This document shows, in pieces, positions 23,801 to 31,465 of a stretch of 31,550 bases of DNA (position 1 is the first letter of the stretch; each line of letters starts with the position of its first letter). The translations under genes and the position numbers were made by a program. The stretch covers positions 1 to 31,550 of the forward strand of contig JBBRGA010000020.1 in assembly GCA_038241115.1 (NCBI GenBank), given 5' to 3'. The DNA comes from JANYJJ01 sp038241115. Lineage in GTDB: Bacteria > Pseudomonadota > Gammaproteobacteria > Burkholderiales > Burkholderiaceae_C. The notes beneath the pieces were generated by a model that did not search any database, was not told the origin of the DNA, and saw nothing but the letters and a program-made list of their open reading frames with translations.

Positions 23801-24485
23801 GTTCACGAAAAAAACGGGCTTGCCTGAGATGGTGGCAAAACGTGTCGAACATCTGACCGGCTATCAAAACGCCGCCTATGCGGCGCAGTACCAAAGCTTC
23901 GTGGGCAAAGTACAAGCCGCCGAAAGCGCACTGGGCAGCACCAAGCTGACCGAAGCCGTAGCGCGCTATTTGTTCAAGTTGATGGCCTACAAAGACGAGT
24001 ACGAAGTGGCCCGCTTGCACACCGACAAAAGCTTTTTGAACAAAGTGGCGTCGCAGTTCGAAGGCGACTACAAATTGCATTACCACCTGGCGCCGCCGCT
24101 GATCTCCAAGACCAACGACAAGGGCGAACTCATCAAGCAGCCCTTCGGTCCCTGGATGCTGACCGCCTTCGGCGTGCTGGCCAAGCTCAAGGGCTTGCGC
24201 GGTGGCGCGTTCGATGTGTTCGGGCGCACCGCTGAACGCAAGATGGAGCGCGCCTTGATCGTGGAGTACCGCGCCTGTGTGGATGAGCTGTTGACTTCTC
24301 TGAACGCTGGCAATCACGCTTTGGCGGTGGACATTGCGCGCATTCCCGAAGAGATCCGCGGCTACGGCCACGTCAAAGAACGCCACTTGCACGCCGCAAG
24401 GCCAAAGTGGGCCGGCTTGATGTCGCAGTGGCGGTCACCTCAAGCAGCATCCACTGTTTTTGAACGTTCCCGACAGGCAGGGTGA
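20883..24485 (+). CDS. Indolepyruvate ferredoxin oxidoreductase, fused alpha/beta/gamma type
   Basis: A 1200-residue cytosolic iron-sulfur and thiamin diphosphate enzyme that oxidatively decarboxylates aryl- (or branched-) pyruvates to acyl-CoA with ferredoxin as acceptor. The N-terminal pyrimidine-binding part has ISGYRGSPLGGYDQALW. The thiamin-binding part (about 465-620) has FFCSGCPHNTST, GEGVAWVGQAPFTT and LGDGTYYHSG. A Cys-rich cluster near 672-720 (CEGCGDCSVQSNC, then CNKDYSCVKGFC) binds Fe-S. The gamma-type domain begins near 764 (GVGGTGVITIGQLLGMA). Length and order fit the single-chain beta-proteobacterial enzymes that act in amino-acid degradation. Ribosome binding site GGAG at 20872-20875. 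Its antisense frames (up to 596 codons) look like shadows. Confidence 0.95.
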   Translation: MNAPLPESVRQALELVTLDDKYSLASGRAFMSGTQALVRLPMLQRQRDASNGLNTAGFISGYRGSPLGGYDQALWSAKKHLASQNIVFQPGVNEELAATALWGTQQLDIFPQTKKFDGVFGIWYGKGPGVDRCSDVFKHANMAGTAKHGGVIAIAGDDHIAKSSTAAHQSDHIFKACGLPVFFPSSVQDILDMGLHAFAMSRFAGVWSGMKTIQEIVESSSSVYVDPDRVNIVIPTDFQVPEGGLHIRWPDAPLEQEARLMNHKWYAALAYVRANKLNHNVIAGANDRFGLIASGKAYNDTRQALIDLGLTDDECSRLGIRLHKVNVVWPLEATITRDFARGLQEILVVEEKRQVIEYQLKEELYNWRSDVRPNVLGKFDEAPDDQSGGEWSQPNPSGNWLLRAQADLTPAIIARAISKRLKKLGVDADTARRMDERIAMVEAKESSMTVLNAEGITAADAAGERTPFFCSGCPHNTSTRVPEGSRALAGIGCHYMTVWMDRSTVTFSQMGGEGVAWVGQAPFTTDKHVFANLGDGTYYHSGLLAVRQSLAAGVNITYKILFNDAVAMTGGQPVDGTLRVPEMTRELEAEGVKKIVVVTDEPEKYDSVTNLAPGVTVHHRDELDAIQKQLREIEGCTVIVYDQTCATEKRRRRKRGTLVEPAKRVVINELVCEGCGDCSVQSNCLSVEPIETEFGRKRRINQNTCNKDYSCVKGFCPSFVTVEGGQMKSAKKAAAQKPDPFKLPAIAHPLLPLCEAPWGIVVAGVGGTGVITIGQLLGMAAHLEGKGIVTQDAGGLAQKGGGTWSHIQIANRLEAISTTKVGTAEADLVIGCDPIVSANKATVAVMRMGRTYVALNTHGTPTAAFVSNPNWQFPAANCDTAISAAVGADHVGRVDADLLAVQLVGDSLYTNPLMLGYAWQQGRIPLSHAALMRAIELNNVQVDNNKLAFEWGRRAAHDLPAVLATLAPAQVITFTKKTGLPEMVAKRVEHLTGYQNAAYAAQYQSFVGKVQAAESALGSTKLTEAVARYLFKLMAYKDEYEVARLHTDKSFLNKVASQFEGDYKLHYHLAPPLISKTNDKGELIKQPFGPWMLTAFGVLAKLKGLRGGAFDVFGRTAERKMERALIVEYRACVDELLTSLNAGNHALAVDIARIPEEIRGYGHVKERHLHAARPKWAGLMSQWRSPQAASTVFERSRQAG

Positions 24486-24585
24486 ACTTGCCACGCTCAA
24501 GCGGCGTCTACATTTTTGGTCACGGGCAAACCAAGCGTGTTCTGCGATTGGCTTGCACCCCAAGTTGTTTTGACCAAGACGCTGC

Positions 24586-25134
24586 ATGACGCCCAACACT
24601 GCTCCCAGGTACACCTCCTTCGCCGTGCTGCTTCACTGGCTGATGGCGTTGGCGATCACTGGGTCGTTCGTCTTGGGCAGCTACATGGTCGACCTGCCGT
24701 TTTCTCCGTGGCGACTGAAGCTTTACAACTATCACAAGTGGGCAGGCATCACGATTTTGGCGTTTGCCGCGATCAGGCTGCTGTGGCGCTTGACTCACCG
24801 GCCCCCGGCCGATTTGCCGATGCCGGCATGGCAAAAAACCGCAGCCCACGCGGCGCACTGGACGCTTTACGCCCTGTTCTTTTCAATACCTCTGGTGGGT
24901 TGGGCCTACAGCTCGGCAGCAGGGTTTCCGGTGGTGCTTTACGGCGTGCTGCCCTTGCCCGACTTTGTGTCGCCAGACAAAGCGTTGGCCGAGCTCATCA
25001 AACCTTGGCATGAGAACTTGGGTTGGGCCATGGTGGCGGTGGTGGCGTTGCACTTGGCGGGGGCTTTGAAGCATCAATTCGTCAATCGCGACCGTGCGCT
25101 GTCGCGGATGTGGTTCACCAAAAAAGCATCATGA
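24586..25134 (+). CDS. Cytochrome b561 family protein
   Basis: A 182-residue inner-membrane di-heme protein. Four membrane helices; the four expected heme ligands are His17, His50, His142 and His156, at positions matching E. coli CybB (13, 46, 137, 151). Family members transfer electrons between quinol and periplasmic acceptors. It overlaps the following yceI-type gene by four bases (ATGA), the same pairing as E. coli yceJ-yceI, so the two act together. No strong Shine-Dalgarno precedes the ATG at 24586. Confidence 0.94.
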   Translation: MTPNTAPRYTSFAVLLHWLMALAITGSFVLGSYMVDLPFSPWRLKLYNYHKWAGITILAFAAIRLLWRLTHRPPADLPMPAWQKTAAHAAHWTLYALFFSIPLVGWAYSSAAGFPVVLYGVLPLPDFVSPDKALAELIKPWHENLGWAMVAVVALHLAGALKHQFVNRDRALSRMWFTKKAS

Positions 25135-25709
25135 AAAACTTTTTCCAAACGCTGTTTGCTGCGGTTTTTCTGGCCGGGTCCATCGCCTGGATTTCGCCCG
25201 CCGCCGCACAACAAAAGCTGATTGCCGCGCAAAGCGAAATCGCCTTCACCAGCAAACAAATGGGCGTGCCGGTGGACGGCAAGTTCAAGAAATTCGATGC
25301 GCAGGTCGCCTTCGACCCCAAAAAGCCCGAGAGCGCAAAAATCAGTTTTGTCATTGACTTGGCCAGCGTCAGTTTGGGCACGGCCGAGACCGAAGCCGAA
25401 GTCTTCAAGCCCGATTGGTTCAGCACCAAGTTGTTCCCTCAAGCCACCTTCGCATCCACCGGCGTCAAGGCCGTGAGCGCGGGCAAATTTGAGGTGGTGG
25501 GCAAGCTCACCATCAAAGGCGTGAGCCGTGATGTGCTGGTGCCGGTCACGCTTGCCCAGGCATCGGGCAATACCGCCGCTTCCGGCAGCTTCACGATGAA
25601 GCGCCTGGATTTCAAAATTGGCGACGGCGATTGGGGCGACACCTCGCTGGTGGCCAACGACGTGCAAGTGAAATTCAAACTCAATATCAGCGGCGTCTCC
25701 GCGCTTTGA
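25131..25709 (+). CDS. YceI family periplasmic protein (first copy)
   Basis: A 192-residue secreted protein. A signal peptide of about 27 residues (hydrophobic core LFAAVFLAGSIAW, then SPAAAQ) is followed by a lipocalin-like YceI domain (SEIAFTSKQMGVPVDGKFKK, FKPDWFSTKLFPQATFAST, FEVVGKLTIKGVSRDV). YceI proteins bind long polyprenoid lipids such as ubiquinone-type molecules; the role in vivo is unclear. The ATG lies inside the stop of the cytochrome b561 gene. The open frame upstream (from 25023) is a shadow in cytochrome b561. A second YceI gene follows 79 bases later. Confidence 0.93.
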   Translation: MKNFFQTLFAAVFLAGSIAWISPAAAQQKLIAAQSEIAFTSKQMGVPVDGKFKKFDAQVAFDPKKPESAKISFVIDLASVSLGTAETEAEVFKPDWFSTKLFPQATFASTGVKAVSAGKFEVVGKLTIKGVSRDVLVPVTLAQASGNTAASGSFTMKRLDFKIGDGDWGDTSLVANDVQVKFKLNISGVSAL

Positions 25710-25788
25710 ATTTTCTGCTTGTGATGTTTTCTGGTCGCGGCGCCAACCGCCACCTGAATCTTTCACCTTCCACCACCCTTCAAACTCG

Positions 25789-26382
25789 ATGAACCGCATG
25801 AAAAAAACCTTCCTCGTCAGCTCGGCCATGGCCGCAGCGCTTCTGGGCTCCTTCGGTTCAGCGCAAGCTCAAAGCGCAAACTTCACCGTCGAACCCACGC
25901 ACACCTTTGTGACGTTCGAGGCCAAACACTTCGCCACCTCCACCAACCGGGGCCGCTTCGATAAAACCGAAGGCACCATCACTCTGGACCGCACCAACAA
26001 GCGCGGAACCGCCGACATCAGCATCGACACCGCTTCCATCAATACCGGCACGGCGCCGTTCAACAGCCACTTGAGAAGCAAAGACATGTTCAATTCGGTT
26101 GAGTTTCCGAAGGCGCAATTTGTCGGCGACAAGTTCAGCTTCGAAGGTGAAAAAGTCACTGCCGTGGCCGGGAACCTGACGCTGCTCGGCAAAAGCCTGC
26201 CCATCACCCTGACCGCCACCAACTTCAATTGCTACGACAGCCCGATGCTGAAGCGCGAGGTCTGCGGCGGTGATTTCGAGACCACCATCACCCGCAGCCA
26301 GTGGGGCATGAGCTGGGGCCTGGCATTTGGCATCCCAGACAAAATCCGCATGCTGATCCAAATTGAAGCCATAAAGCAATAA
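25789..26382 (+). CDS. YceI family periplasmic protein (second copy)
   Basis: A 197-residue secreted YceI-domain protein. The signal peptide ends near AQAQ (about residue 28). The mature domain has FTVEPTHTFVTFEAKHFATS, HLRSKDMFNSVEFPKAQF and LTLLGKSLPITLTATNFNCY. Two Cys (NCYDSP and EVCGGDF) could form a disulfide; the first copy lacks them. The two copies are distant relatives, so this is an old duplication or two separate types. ATG 25798 (MKKTF) is an alternative start and gives a neater signal peptide. Confidence 0.93.
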   Translation: MNRMKKTFLVSSAMAAALLGSFGSAQAQSANFTVEPTHTFVTFEAKHFATSTNRGRFDKTEGTITLDRTNKRGTADISIDTASINTGTAPFNSHLRSKDMFNSVEFPKAQFVGDKFSFEGEKVTAVAGNLTLLGKSLPITLTATNFNCYDSPMLKREVCGGDFETTITRSQWGMSWGLAFGIPDKIRMLIQIEAIKQ

Positions 26383-26485
26383 AGAGACGTTTCTGCGTCA
26401 CTCTGCAGGCGGTGAGGCACCCTTCAAGTCGGGTGTTCAGCGCGGCGCAGACTGAAAAATCTGTTCTAACCGGGCATCATCGTGG

Positions 26486-28696
26486 ATGCCTAATTTTTTA
26501 CCCCAGCACATCGACGCAGGTCAGCCTTGGCCACTCGGCGCGCACTGTTTCCGGGGCAGTGCGGGACTCGACGCTACAAGCCCCACCACCGCCCAAACCG
26601 ACGTCAACTTCGCGGTTTTTTCAGCCCACGCGCAAGCGGTAGAACTGTGCATTTTTGACGCCACTGGCGTTCACGAGTTGCAGCGCATCGGCTTCCCGGC
26701 GCGCACCGGCGATGTATGGCACGTGCGCTTGATTGGCGCCGCTGCGGGCTTAATTTACGGGCTGCGCGCACATGGCCCGTGGCAGCCGGAGTTGGGCCAC
26801 CGCTTCAACCCCAGCAAGCTGTTGCTCGACCCCTGTGCGCGCGACATCGTGGGCCACTTTGAATGGCGCAGCGAACACTTCGCTTCGAACACCCTCGACA
26901 ACGCGCCCCATGCGTTGAAGGCGCGCGTGGTAGACGCAGGCTTTGACGCGCTTTTCGATTGGCGCGGTGACCAGGCGCCGCGCACTCCGATCGACCAGAC
27001 GGTGATCTACGAACTGCACGTCAAAGGTTTCACCGCGTTGCACGACGGCGTGCCCGCCTCCATGCGCGGCACTTATGCCGGGCTGGCCAGCCCGGCGTCG
27101 ATTGCCCATCTGAAACGCCTCGGCATTACTGCCGTCAACCTGCTCCCAGTTCACCAGCACTTGGACGAGCAACGCCTTGCAGCGCAAGGGCTCAGCAACT
27201 ATTGGGGCTACAACACCATTGGCTTTTTCGCAGTGGAGCCTGGCTATGCGATGAGCACGGGAACGGGGCCGGCAGGCGCCATCGAAACCCAAACCCAAAC
27301 CGAAACCGAAACCACCAATGCCGCCGACAGGCTGAGCGCATCACCCCGCGATGAATTTCGCGCCATGGTGCGCGGCCTGCACGCCGCAGGCATCGAAGTG
27401 ATCCTGGATGTGGTGTTCAACCACACCGCCGAGAGCGATGCCGACGGCCCCAACCTGAGCTGGCGCGGCCTCGACAACCGCAGCTACTACCGAAGCATGC
27501 CCGATCAGAGCGGTGTGCTGGACAACCTCACCGGCTGCGGCAACGCACTGGACCTGCGCCACCCGCGCGTGCTGCAGCAGGTGATGGACAGCCTGCGCTA
27601 TTGGGTCAGCACCATGCACGTGGACGGCTTTCGGTTTGATTTGGCGCCGGTGTTGGGCCGTGGCGACCACGGCTTCGATGCGCGCGCTGCCTTCTTTCAA
27701 GCGGTGGCGCAAGACCCGACCTTGCAAGGCGTGAAGATGATTGCGGAGCCATGGGACATCGGCCCCGGCGGTTATCAGCTCGGTAGATTCCCCACCGGTT
27801 GGCTGGAGTGGAACGACCGCTTCCGCGACACCGTGCGCGGCCACTGGCTGGGTCATCGACATGGCGACGAAACCAGTCAAAGCGCCGACCGCGGCGAGCT
27901 GGCGCAGCGCTTGACGGCGTCGGCTGAGCTGTTCAATCAACAGCAGCGCGAGCCCGCCGCGTCGGTCAACTTCATCACCGCCCACGACGGCTTCACGCTG
28001 CACGATTTGGTCAGCTTCAATCACAAACACAACCACGCCAACGGAGAAGACAACCGCGACGGCCACAGCCACAACCTGAGTTGGAACTGCGGCGAAGAAG
28101 GGCGCAGCGGCAACGCCCAAGTGCTGTCACGGCGCGCCGCCTTGCAACGCGCATTGTTGGCCACGCTGCTGCTGTCGCAGGGCACGCCCATGCTGTGCGC
28201 TGGCGACGAACTGGGCCACAGCCAAGGCGGCAACAACAACCCGTATTGCCAGGACAACGCCACCACCTGGATCGCCTGGTCCCAAGCCGACGACAGCCTG
28301 ATTGCCTTCACCGCGCTGCTCATCAAACTGCGCCGCGACTGGTTGCCGCTGGCCAACCGCTGGCTGCACGGCAAAGCCGATGCACTCGGCGCGCCCGAGC
28401 TGCTGTGGCTGCGCGGGGACGGCGAACCGATGCAGCGCGACGATTGGCACGATCCGCAGCCCGGCGTGTTGGGCGCGCTCATCGGCAAGCCCGGCAAGCA
28501 AGCAGACGCGGTTCACAGCCGATTGCTGCTGCTCATCAATGCCGCCGCAACACAGCTGAGTTTCGAGCCGCCAACACAGCGCTGGCAACTGTTGATGGAC
28601 AGCAGGGTTGGGCCTGAAAGCATGTTGAATTCCACGCTGGCCGCGCCACTGATGATGGCCGGTCGCAGTGTGATGTTGCTTCGAAGCTTGGATTGA
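26486..28696 (+). CDS. glgX: Glycogen debranching enzyme GlgX
   Basis: A 736-residue GH13 enzyme that hydrolyses alpha-1,6 branches of glycogen after phosphorylase trimming. An N-terminal CBM48-like domain (about 20-140: VNFAVFSAHAQAVELCIFD, GLRAHGPWQPELGHRFNP) is followed by the catalytic barrel. Asp385 in VDGFRFDLA is the nucleophile and Glu421 in AEPWDIGPGGYQLG the acid/base. AHDGFTLHDLVSFNHKHN and the C-terminal domain complete it. A low-complexity Thr/Gln/Glu stretch from a hexanucleotide repeat (27284-27313) sits before NH...EFRAMVRGLHAAG. It is longer than E. coli GlgX (657). No other glycogen gene is in the window. Confidence 0.95.
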   Translation: MPNFLPQHIDAGQPWPLGAHCFRGSAGLDATSPTTAQTDVNFAVFSAHAQAVELCIFDATGVHELQRIGFPARTGDVWHVRLIGAAAGLIYGLRAHGPWQPELGHRFNPSKLLLDPCARDIVGHFEWRSEHFASNTLDNAPHALKARVVDAGFDALFDWRGDQAPRTPIDQTVIYELHVKGFTALHDGVPASMRGTYAGLASPASIAHLKRLGITAVNLLPVHQHLDEQRLAAQGLSNYWGYNTIGFFAVEPGYAMSTGTGPAGAIETQTQTETETTNAADRLSASPRDEFRAMVRGLHAAGIEVILDVVFNHTAESDADGPNLSWRGLDNRSYYRSMPDQSGVLDNLTGCGNALDLRHPRVLQQVMDSLRYWVSTMHVDGFRFDLAPVLGRGDHGFDARAAFFQAVAQDPTLQGVKMIAEPWDIGPGGYQLGRFPTGWLEWNDRFRDTVRGHWLGHRHGDETSQSADRGELAQRLTASAELFNQQQREPAASVNFITAHDGFTLHDLVSFNHKHNHANGEDNRDGHSHNLSWNCGEEGRSGNAQVLSRRAALQRALLATLLLSQGTPMLCAGDELGHSQGGNNNPYCQDNATTWIAWSQADDSLIAFTALLIKLRRDWLPLANRWLHGKADALGAPELLWLRGDGEPMQRDDWHDPQPGVLGALIGKPGKQADAVHSRLLLLINAAATQLSFEPPTQRWQLLMDSRVGPESMLNSTLAAPLMMAGRSVMLLRSLD
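27284..27313 (+). repeat. In-frame hexanucleotide repeat (five units) in glgX
   Basis: Five consecutive six-base units (GAAACC, CAAACC, CAAACC, GAAACC, GAAACC) encode alternating Glu/Gln-Thr. The repeat sits in a loop region of the enzyme between conserved barrel segments. The frame is maintained. Confidence 0.8.
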
Positions 28697-28750
28697 GTGA
28701 GCTCAGACGCAGCGCCGTGCAAAGCCATTCGATGACCTTGGCCGCCTCGT

Positions 28751-30262
28751 TCAGTCGGCCACCGTCTGACGCACCGCACGTTCCCAATTCGACATCAACT
28801 CCCCTGCCCGCTCGCGCGACATCGTGGGGCGAAAGGTGCGCTCTATTTGCCACTGCGCGCTGAGCTCGTTCAAGCCTGCCCGACCGCTGCCGTAAACGCC
28901 GCAGGACAAACCAGCCAGGTAGGCCGCGCCCAGTGCGGTGGTCTCGATCACTTGCGGGCGCACCACCGGAATGCCCAACAAGTCGGCCTGAAATTGCATC
29001 AGCAAATTGTTGACGCAGGCGCCACCGTCCACGCGCAGCTCATTCACCGGCGCACCACCTGCGGCCACCGCGTCGCGACTCATGGCCAGCAACAAGGCGG
29101 CGCTTTGGAAGGCGATGCTTTCCAGCGCGGCGCGTGCGATGTGGGCCACGCCACTGCCGCGCGTCAGGCCCACGATGGCACCGCGTGCATCTGCGTTCCA
29201 GTAGGGCGCGCCCAAGCCTGTGAAGGCCGGCACGAACATGACGCCGCCGCTGTCGGGCACGCTTTCGGCCAAGCTTTGAACTTCGCCGCTGCCTTTGATG
29301 GCTTGCAGCCCGTCGCGCAGCCACTGAACCACCGCGCCGCCGATGAACACGCTGCCTTCCAGCGCGAACTCAGGCGTGGCGGTGGCCTGTGCCGCGCTGG
29401 TGGTGATCAAGCCGTTGGTCGAAGTCTGGAATTGCGCGCCGCTGTGCATCAACATGAAGCAGCCGGTGCCGTAGGTGTTTTTGGCCAACCCGGCTTTGAA
29501 ACAAGCCTGCCCGAACAGCGCGCTTTGTTGATCGCCCGCCACACCGCCAATGGGCAATGACGCGCCCAAAAAATTCGCTTGCGTGTGGCCGTAAATGTGG
29601 CTGGACGGATGCACCTCGGGCAATATTTCGCGCGGTATGTCCAGCAGCGCCAACAGCTCGTCGTCCCATTGATTGGTGTGCACATTCAGCATCAATGTGC
29701 GTGAGGCGTTGCTGACATCGGTGGCGTGAACCTGGCCACCGGTCAGGTGCCACATCAACCAGGAATCGACCGTGCCAAAAGCCAGCTCGCCGCGCTGCGC
29801 AGCACCGCGTGCACCGGGCACGGTGTCGAGAATCCATTTGAGTTTGGTGCCTGAAAAGTAGGCGTCCAAGATCAAACCTGTTTTGGCGCGAAAGGTGGGC
29901 TCTAACCCATCGGAGCGCATGCGCGCGCAAGTGGGTTCGGCTCGGCGGTCTTGCCAGACGATGGCGTTGTAGACGGGCTCGCCGGTCTTTCGGTTCCACA
30001 CCACCGTGGTTTCACGCTGGTTGGTGATGCCCACACCGGCGATGTCGGCATGCGCAATCCCTGACTGCGCAAACGCCTCTTGCGCCGTGGCGAGCTGGCT
30101 GCTCCACAGCTCTGTCGGGTCGTGCTCTACCCAACCCGGCTGCGGAAAAATCTGCCTGAATTCGCGCTGAGCGATGGCTTTGACACGGCCCTGCGCATCG
30201 AACACGATGCTTCGCGAACTGGACGTGCCTTGGTCCAAGGCCAGAAGGTATTTTTTTGTCAT
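28751..30262 (-). CDS. glpK: Glycerol kinase
   Basis: A 503-residue cytosolic FGGY-family kinase making sn-glycerol 3-phosphate from glycerol and ATP. It matches the E. coli enzyme in length. Motifs: LALDQGTSSSRSIVFD at the N-terminus (phosphate-1), QREFRQIFPQPGWVEHD, ITNQRETTVVWNRKTGEPVY, VAGDQQSALFGQAC, KNTYGTGCFMLMHSG and VFVPAFTGLGAPYWNADARG. It follows glpR by eight bases on the minus strand, so the two form an operon. Its end is 54 bases from the convergent glgX stop; no clear terminator was seen there. Confidence 0.97.
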   Translation of the reverse strand: MTKKYLLALDQGTSSSRSIVFDAQGRVKAIAQREFRQIFPQPGWVEHDPTELWSSQLATAQEAFAQSGIAHADIAGVGITNQRETTVVWNRKTGEPVYNAIVWQDRRAEPTCARMRSDGLEPTFRAKTGLILDAYFSGTKLKWILDTVPGARGAAQRGELAFGTVDSWLMWHLTGGQVHATDVSNASRTLMLNVHTNQWDDELLALLDIPREILPEVHPSSHIYGHTQANFLGASLPIGGVAGDQQSALFGQACFKAGLAKNTYGTGCFMLMHSGAQFQTSTNGLITTSAAQATATPEFALEGSVFIGGAVVQWLRDGLQAIKGSGEVQSLAESVPDSGGVMFVPAFTGLGAPYWNADARGAIVGLTRGSGVAHIARAALESIAFQSAALLLAMSRDAVAAGGAPVNELRVDGGACVNNLLMQFQADLLGIPVVRPQVIETTALGAAYLAGLSCGVYGSGRAGLNELSAQWQIERTFRPTMSRERAGELMSNWERAVRQTVAD

Positions 30263-30270
30263 GGTCGGTC

Positions 30271-31035
30271 TCAGGCGCAGACGACGGCGTTGACGCCGGC
30301 CGCGCTCAGCAGTTGTGGAAACGGCGCCGGCGGCGGGGCATCGGTGAACAGCATGCCCACTTCGTCAATGCGCGCCACCTCGACCATCGCCTGGCGGTTG
30401 AACTTGCTGTGATCGGCGGCCACCCACACCTCGCGTGCATGCTCGATGATGGCGCGCGACACCTTCACCTCGCGAAAATCGAAGTCGCGCAATGTGCCGT
30501 CGGCTTCGATGCCCGAGATGCCGATCAGGGCGATGTCCACCTTGAACTGCTTCATGAAATCGACAGTCGCTTCGCCGACGATGCCTCGGTCGCGGCCGCG
30601 AACATGGCCGCCTGCCACGATGACTTCGCAGTCGGTGTTGTGCGACAGGATGGTGGCGACGTTCAAGTTGTTGGTAATGACGCGCAAGCCCCGGTGCTGC
30701 AGCAGTTCACGCGCTATCGCTTCGGTGGTGGTGCCGATGTTGATGATGAGTGAACAGCCCTCCGGGACGGCAGCCGCAACTCTGCGCGCAATGCGTTTTT
30801 TGGCAACCTCGTTGAGCAATTGTCGTTGCAGGTATTCGATGTTTTCGGTGGTCGAGCGTGGCACGCGCACACCACCGTGAAAGCGAGACAGCAAATGCGC
30901 GTCTGACAGCAGCTTCACATCGCGTCGCACCGTTTGCAAGGTGACGCAAAGCTTTTCGGCCAGCGCTTCGACGGACATCGAACCGCGCTCTGTGACTTCG
31001 TGCAGCAGCAGGGATTGGCGTGGGTTGGGGGTCAT
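30271..31035 (-). CDS. glpR: DeoR-family glycerol regulon repressor GlpR
   Basis: A 254-residue DNA-binding repressor. The DeoR HTH is at residues about 20-45 (VEALAEKLCVTLQTVRRDVK), followed by HGGVRVP, then a sugar-phosphate-isomerase-like sensor domain with IINIGTTTEAIARELL, ITNNLNVA, VIVAGGHVRGRDRGIVG and ADHSKFNRQA. Glycerol 3-phosphate is the usual inducer in this family. Adjacency to glpK and a divergent ABC ATPase gene supports GlpR over other DeoR proteins. Repeated motifs upstream (see 31036-31465) are candidate operators. Confidence 0.94.
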   Translation of the reverse strand: MTPNPRQSLLLHEVTERGSMSVEALAEKLCVTLQTVRRDVKLLSDAHLLSRFHGGVRVPRSTTENIEYLQRQLLNEVAKKRIARRVAAAVPEGCSLIINIGTTTEAIARELLQHRGLRVITNNLNVATILSHNTDCEVIVAGGHVRGRDRGIVGEATVDFMKQFKVDIALIGISGIEADGTLRDFDFREVKVSRAIIEHAREVWVAADHSKFNRQAMVEVARIDEVGMLFTDAPPPAPFPQLLSAAGVNAVVCA

Positions 31036-31465
31036 CGTGGGGTGCTGGGAACGTCAGCGCAGGTTGAACAGATAACAAACAATTCAAACAAATCTAGCCT
31101 CGCGGTTGCCGAGCGTAATTCAGCGCTCTGACTTCCGCTCTCGGGAAACCACTGATTCGCTTTGTTTCGGTTGGCATCAAAAATCAGGCTGATAAGAACT
31201 TAAACGAACCCAAACAAACATCCAGTTGCAGACTGTGTTTTTTGAAAACCAAGCCATTCATCGCCTTCACCGACTGCACTGCGTTGGCTTCACAAAAAGC
31301 AGTGGGCGTCTCTTTGGGCATCTCTTTGGGCATCACTTTGGGCTTTTCTTTGGGCGTCGGCTGCGTCAACCCGGCAATGGGTTTGTTTCGGTTCGCGGCC
31401 AATCTCTTGCACCGCTCAAGCGCATGGCCCACCACGCCAATGAAAAGTAGCCTCACGGAGCGCGC
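31036..31465. promoter_or_regulatory. Divergent glpR / glycerol-transporter intergenic region
   Basis: This 430-base gap contains no convincing gene. TTTGTTTCGGTT occurs twice (31161-31172 and 31382-31393), and an inverted near-copy, CGAACCCAAACAAAC, is at 31205-31219 (14 of 15 bases match the reverse complement of 31381-31395). A weaker AAACAAA-rich version lies near 31080-31093. These motifs are candidate GlpR sites and sit on both sides of the gap, near each divergent gene. A 12-base tandem array fills 31304-31351. Exact promoters could not be fixed. Confidence 0.5.
31304..31351. repeat. 12-bp tandem repeat array upstream of the ABC ATPase gene
   Basis: Units begin with GGGC at 31304, 31316, 31328 and 31340 (a fifth, partial, at 31352), each 12 bases long and ending in CTTT. 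The pattern reads GGGC(A/G/T)T(C/T)(A/T)CTTT. The period is a multiple of three, so any frame through it gives a repeating peptide such as SLGISLGITLG, but no well-supported gene covers it. Confidence 0.75.

Noticed and set aside
28697..28750. Bidirectional terminator between glgX and glpK
   Set aside because: No clear stem followed by a T-run on either strand.
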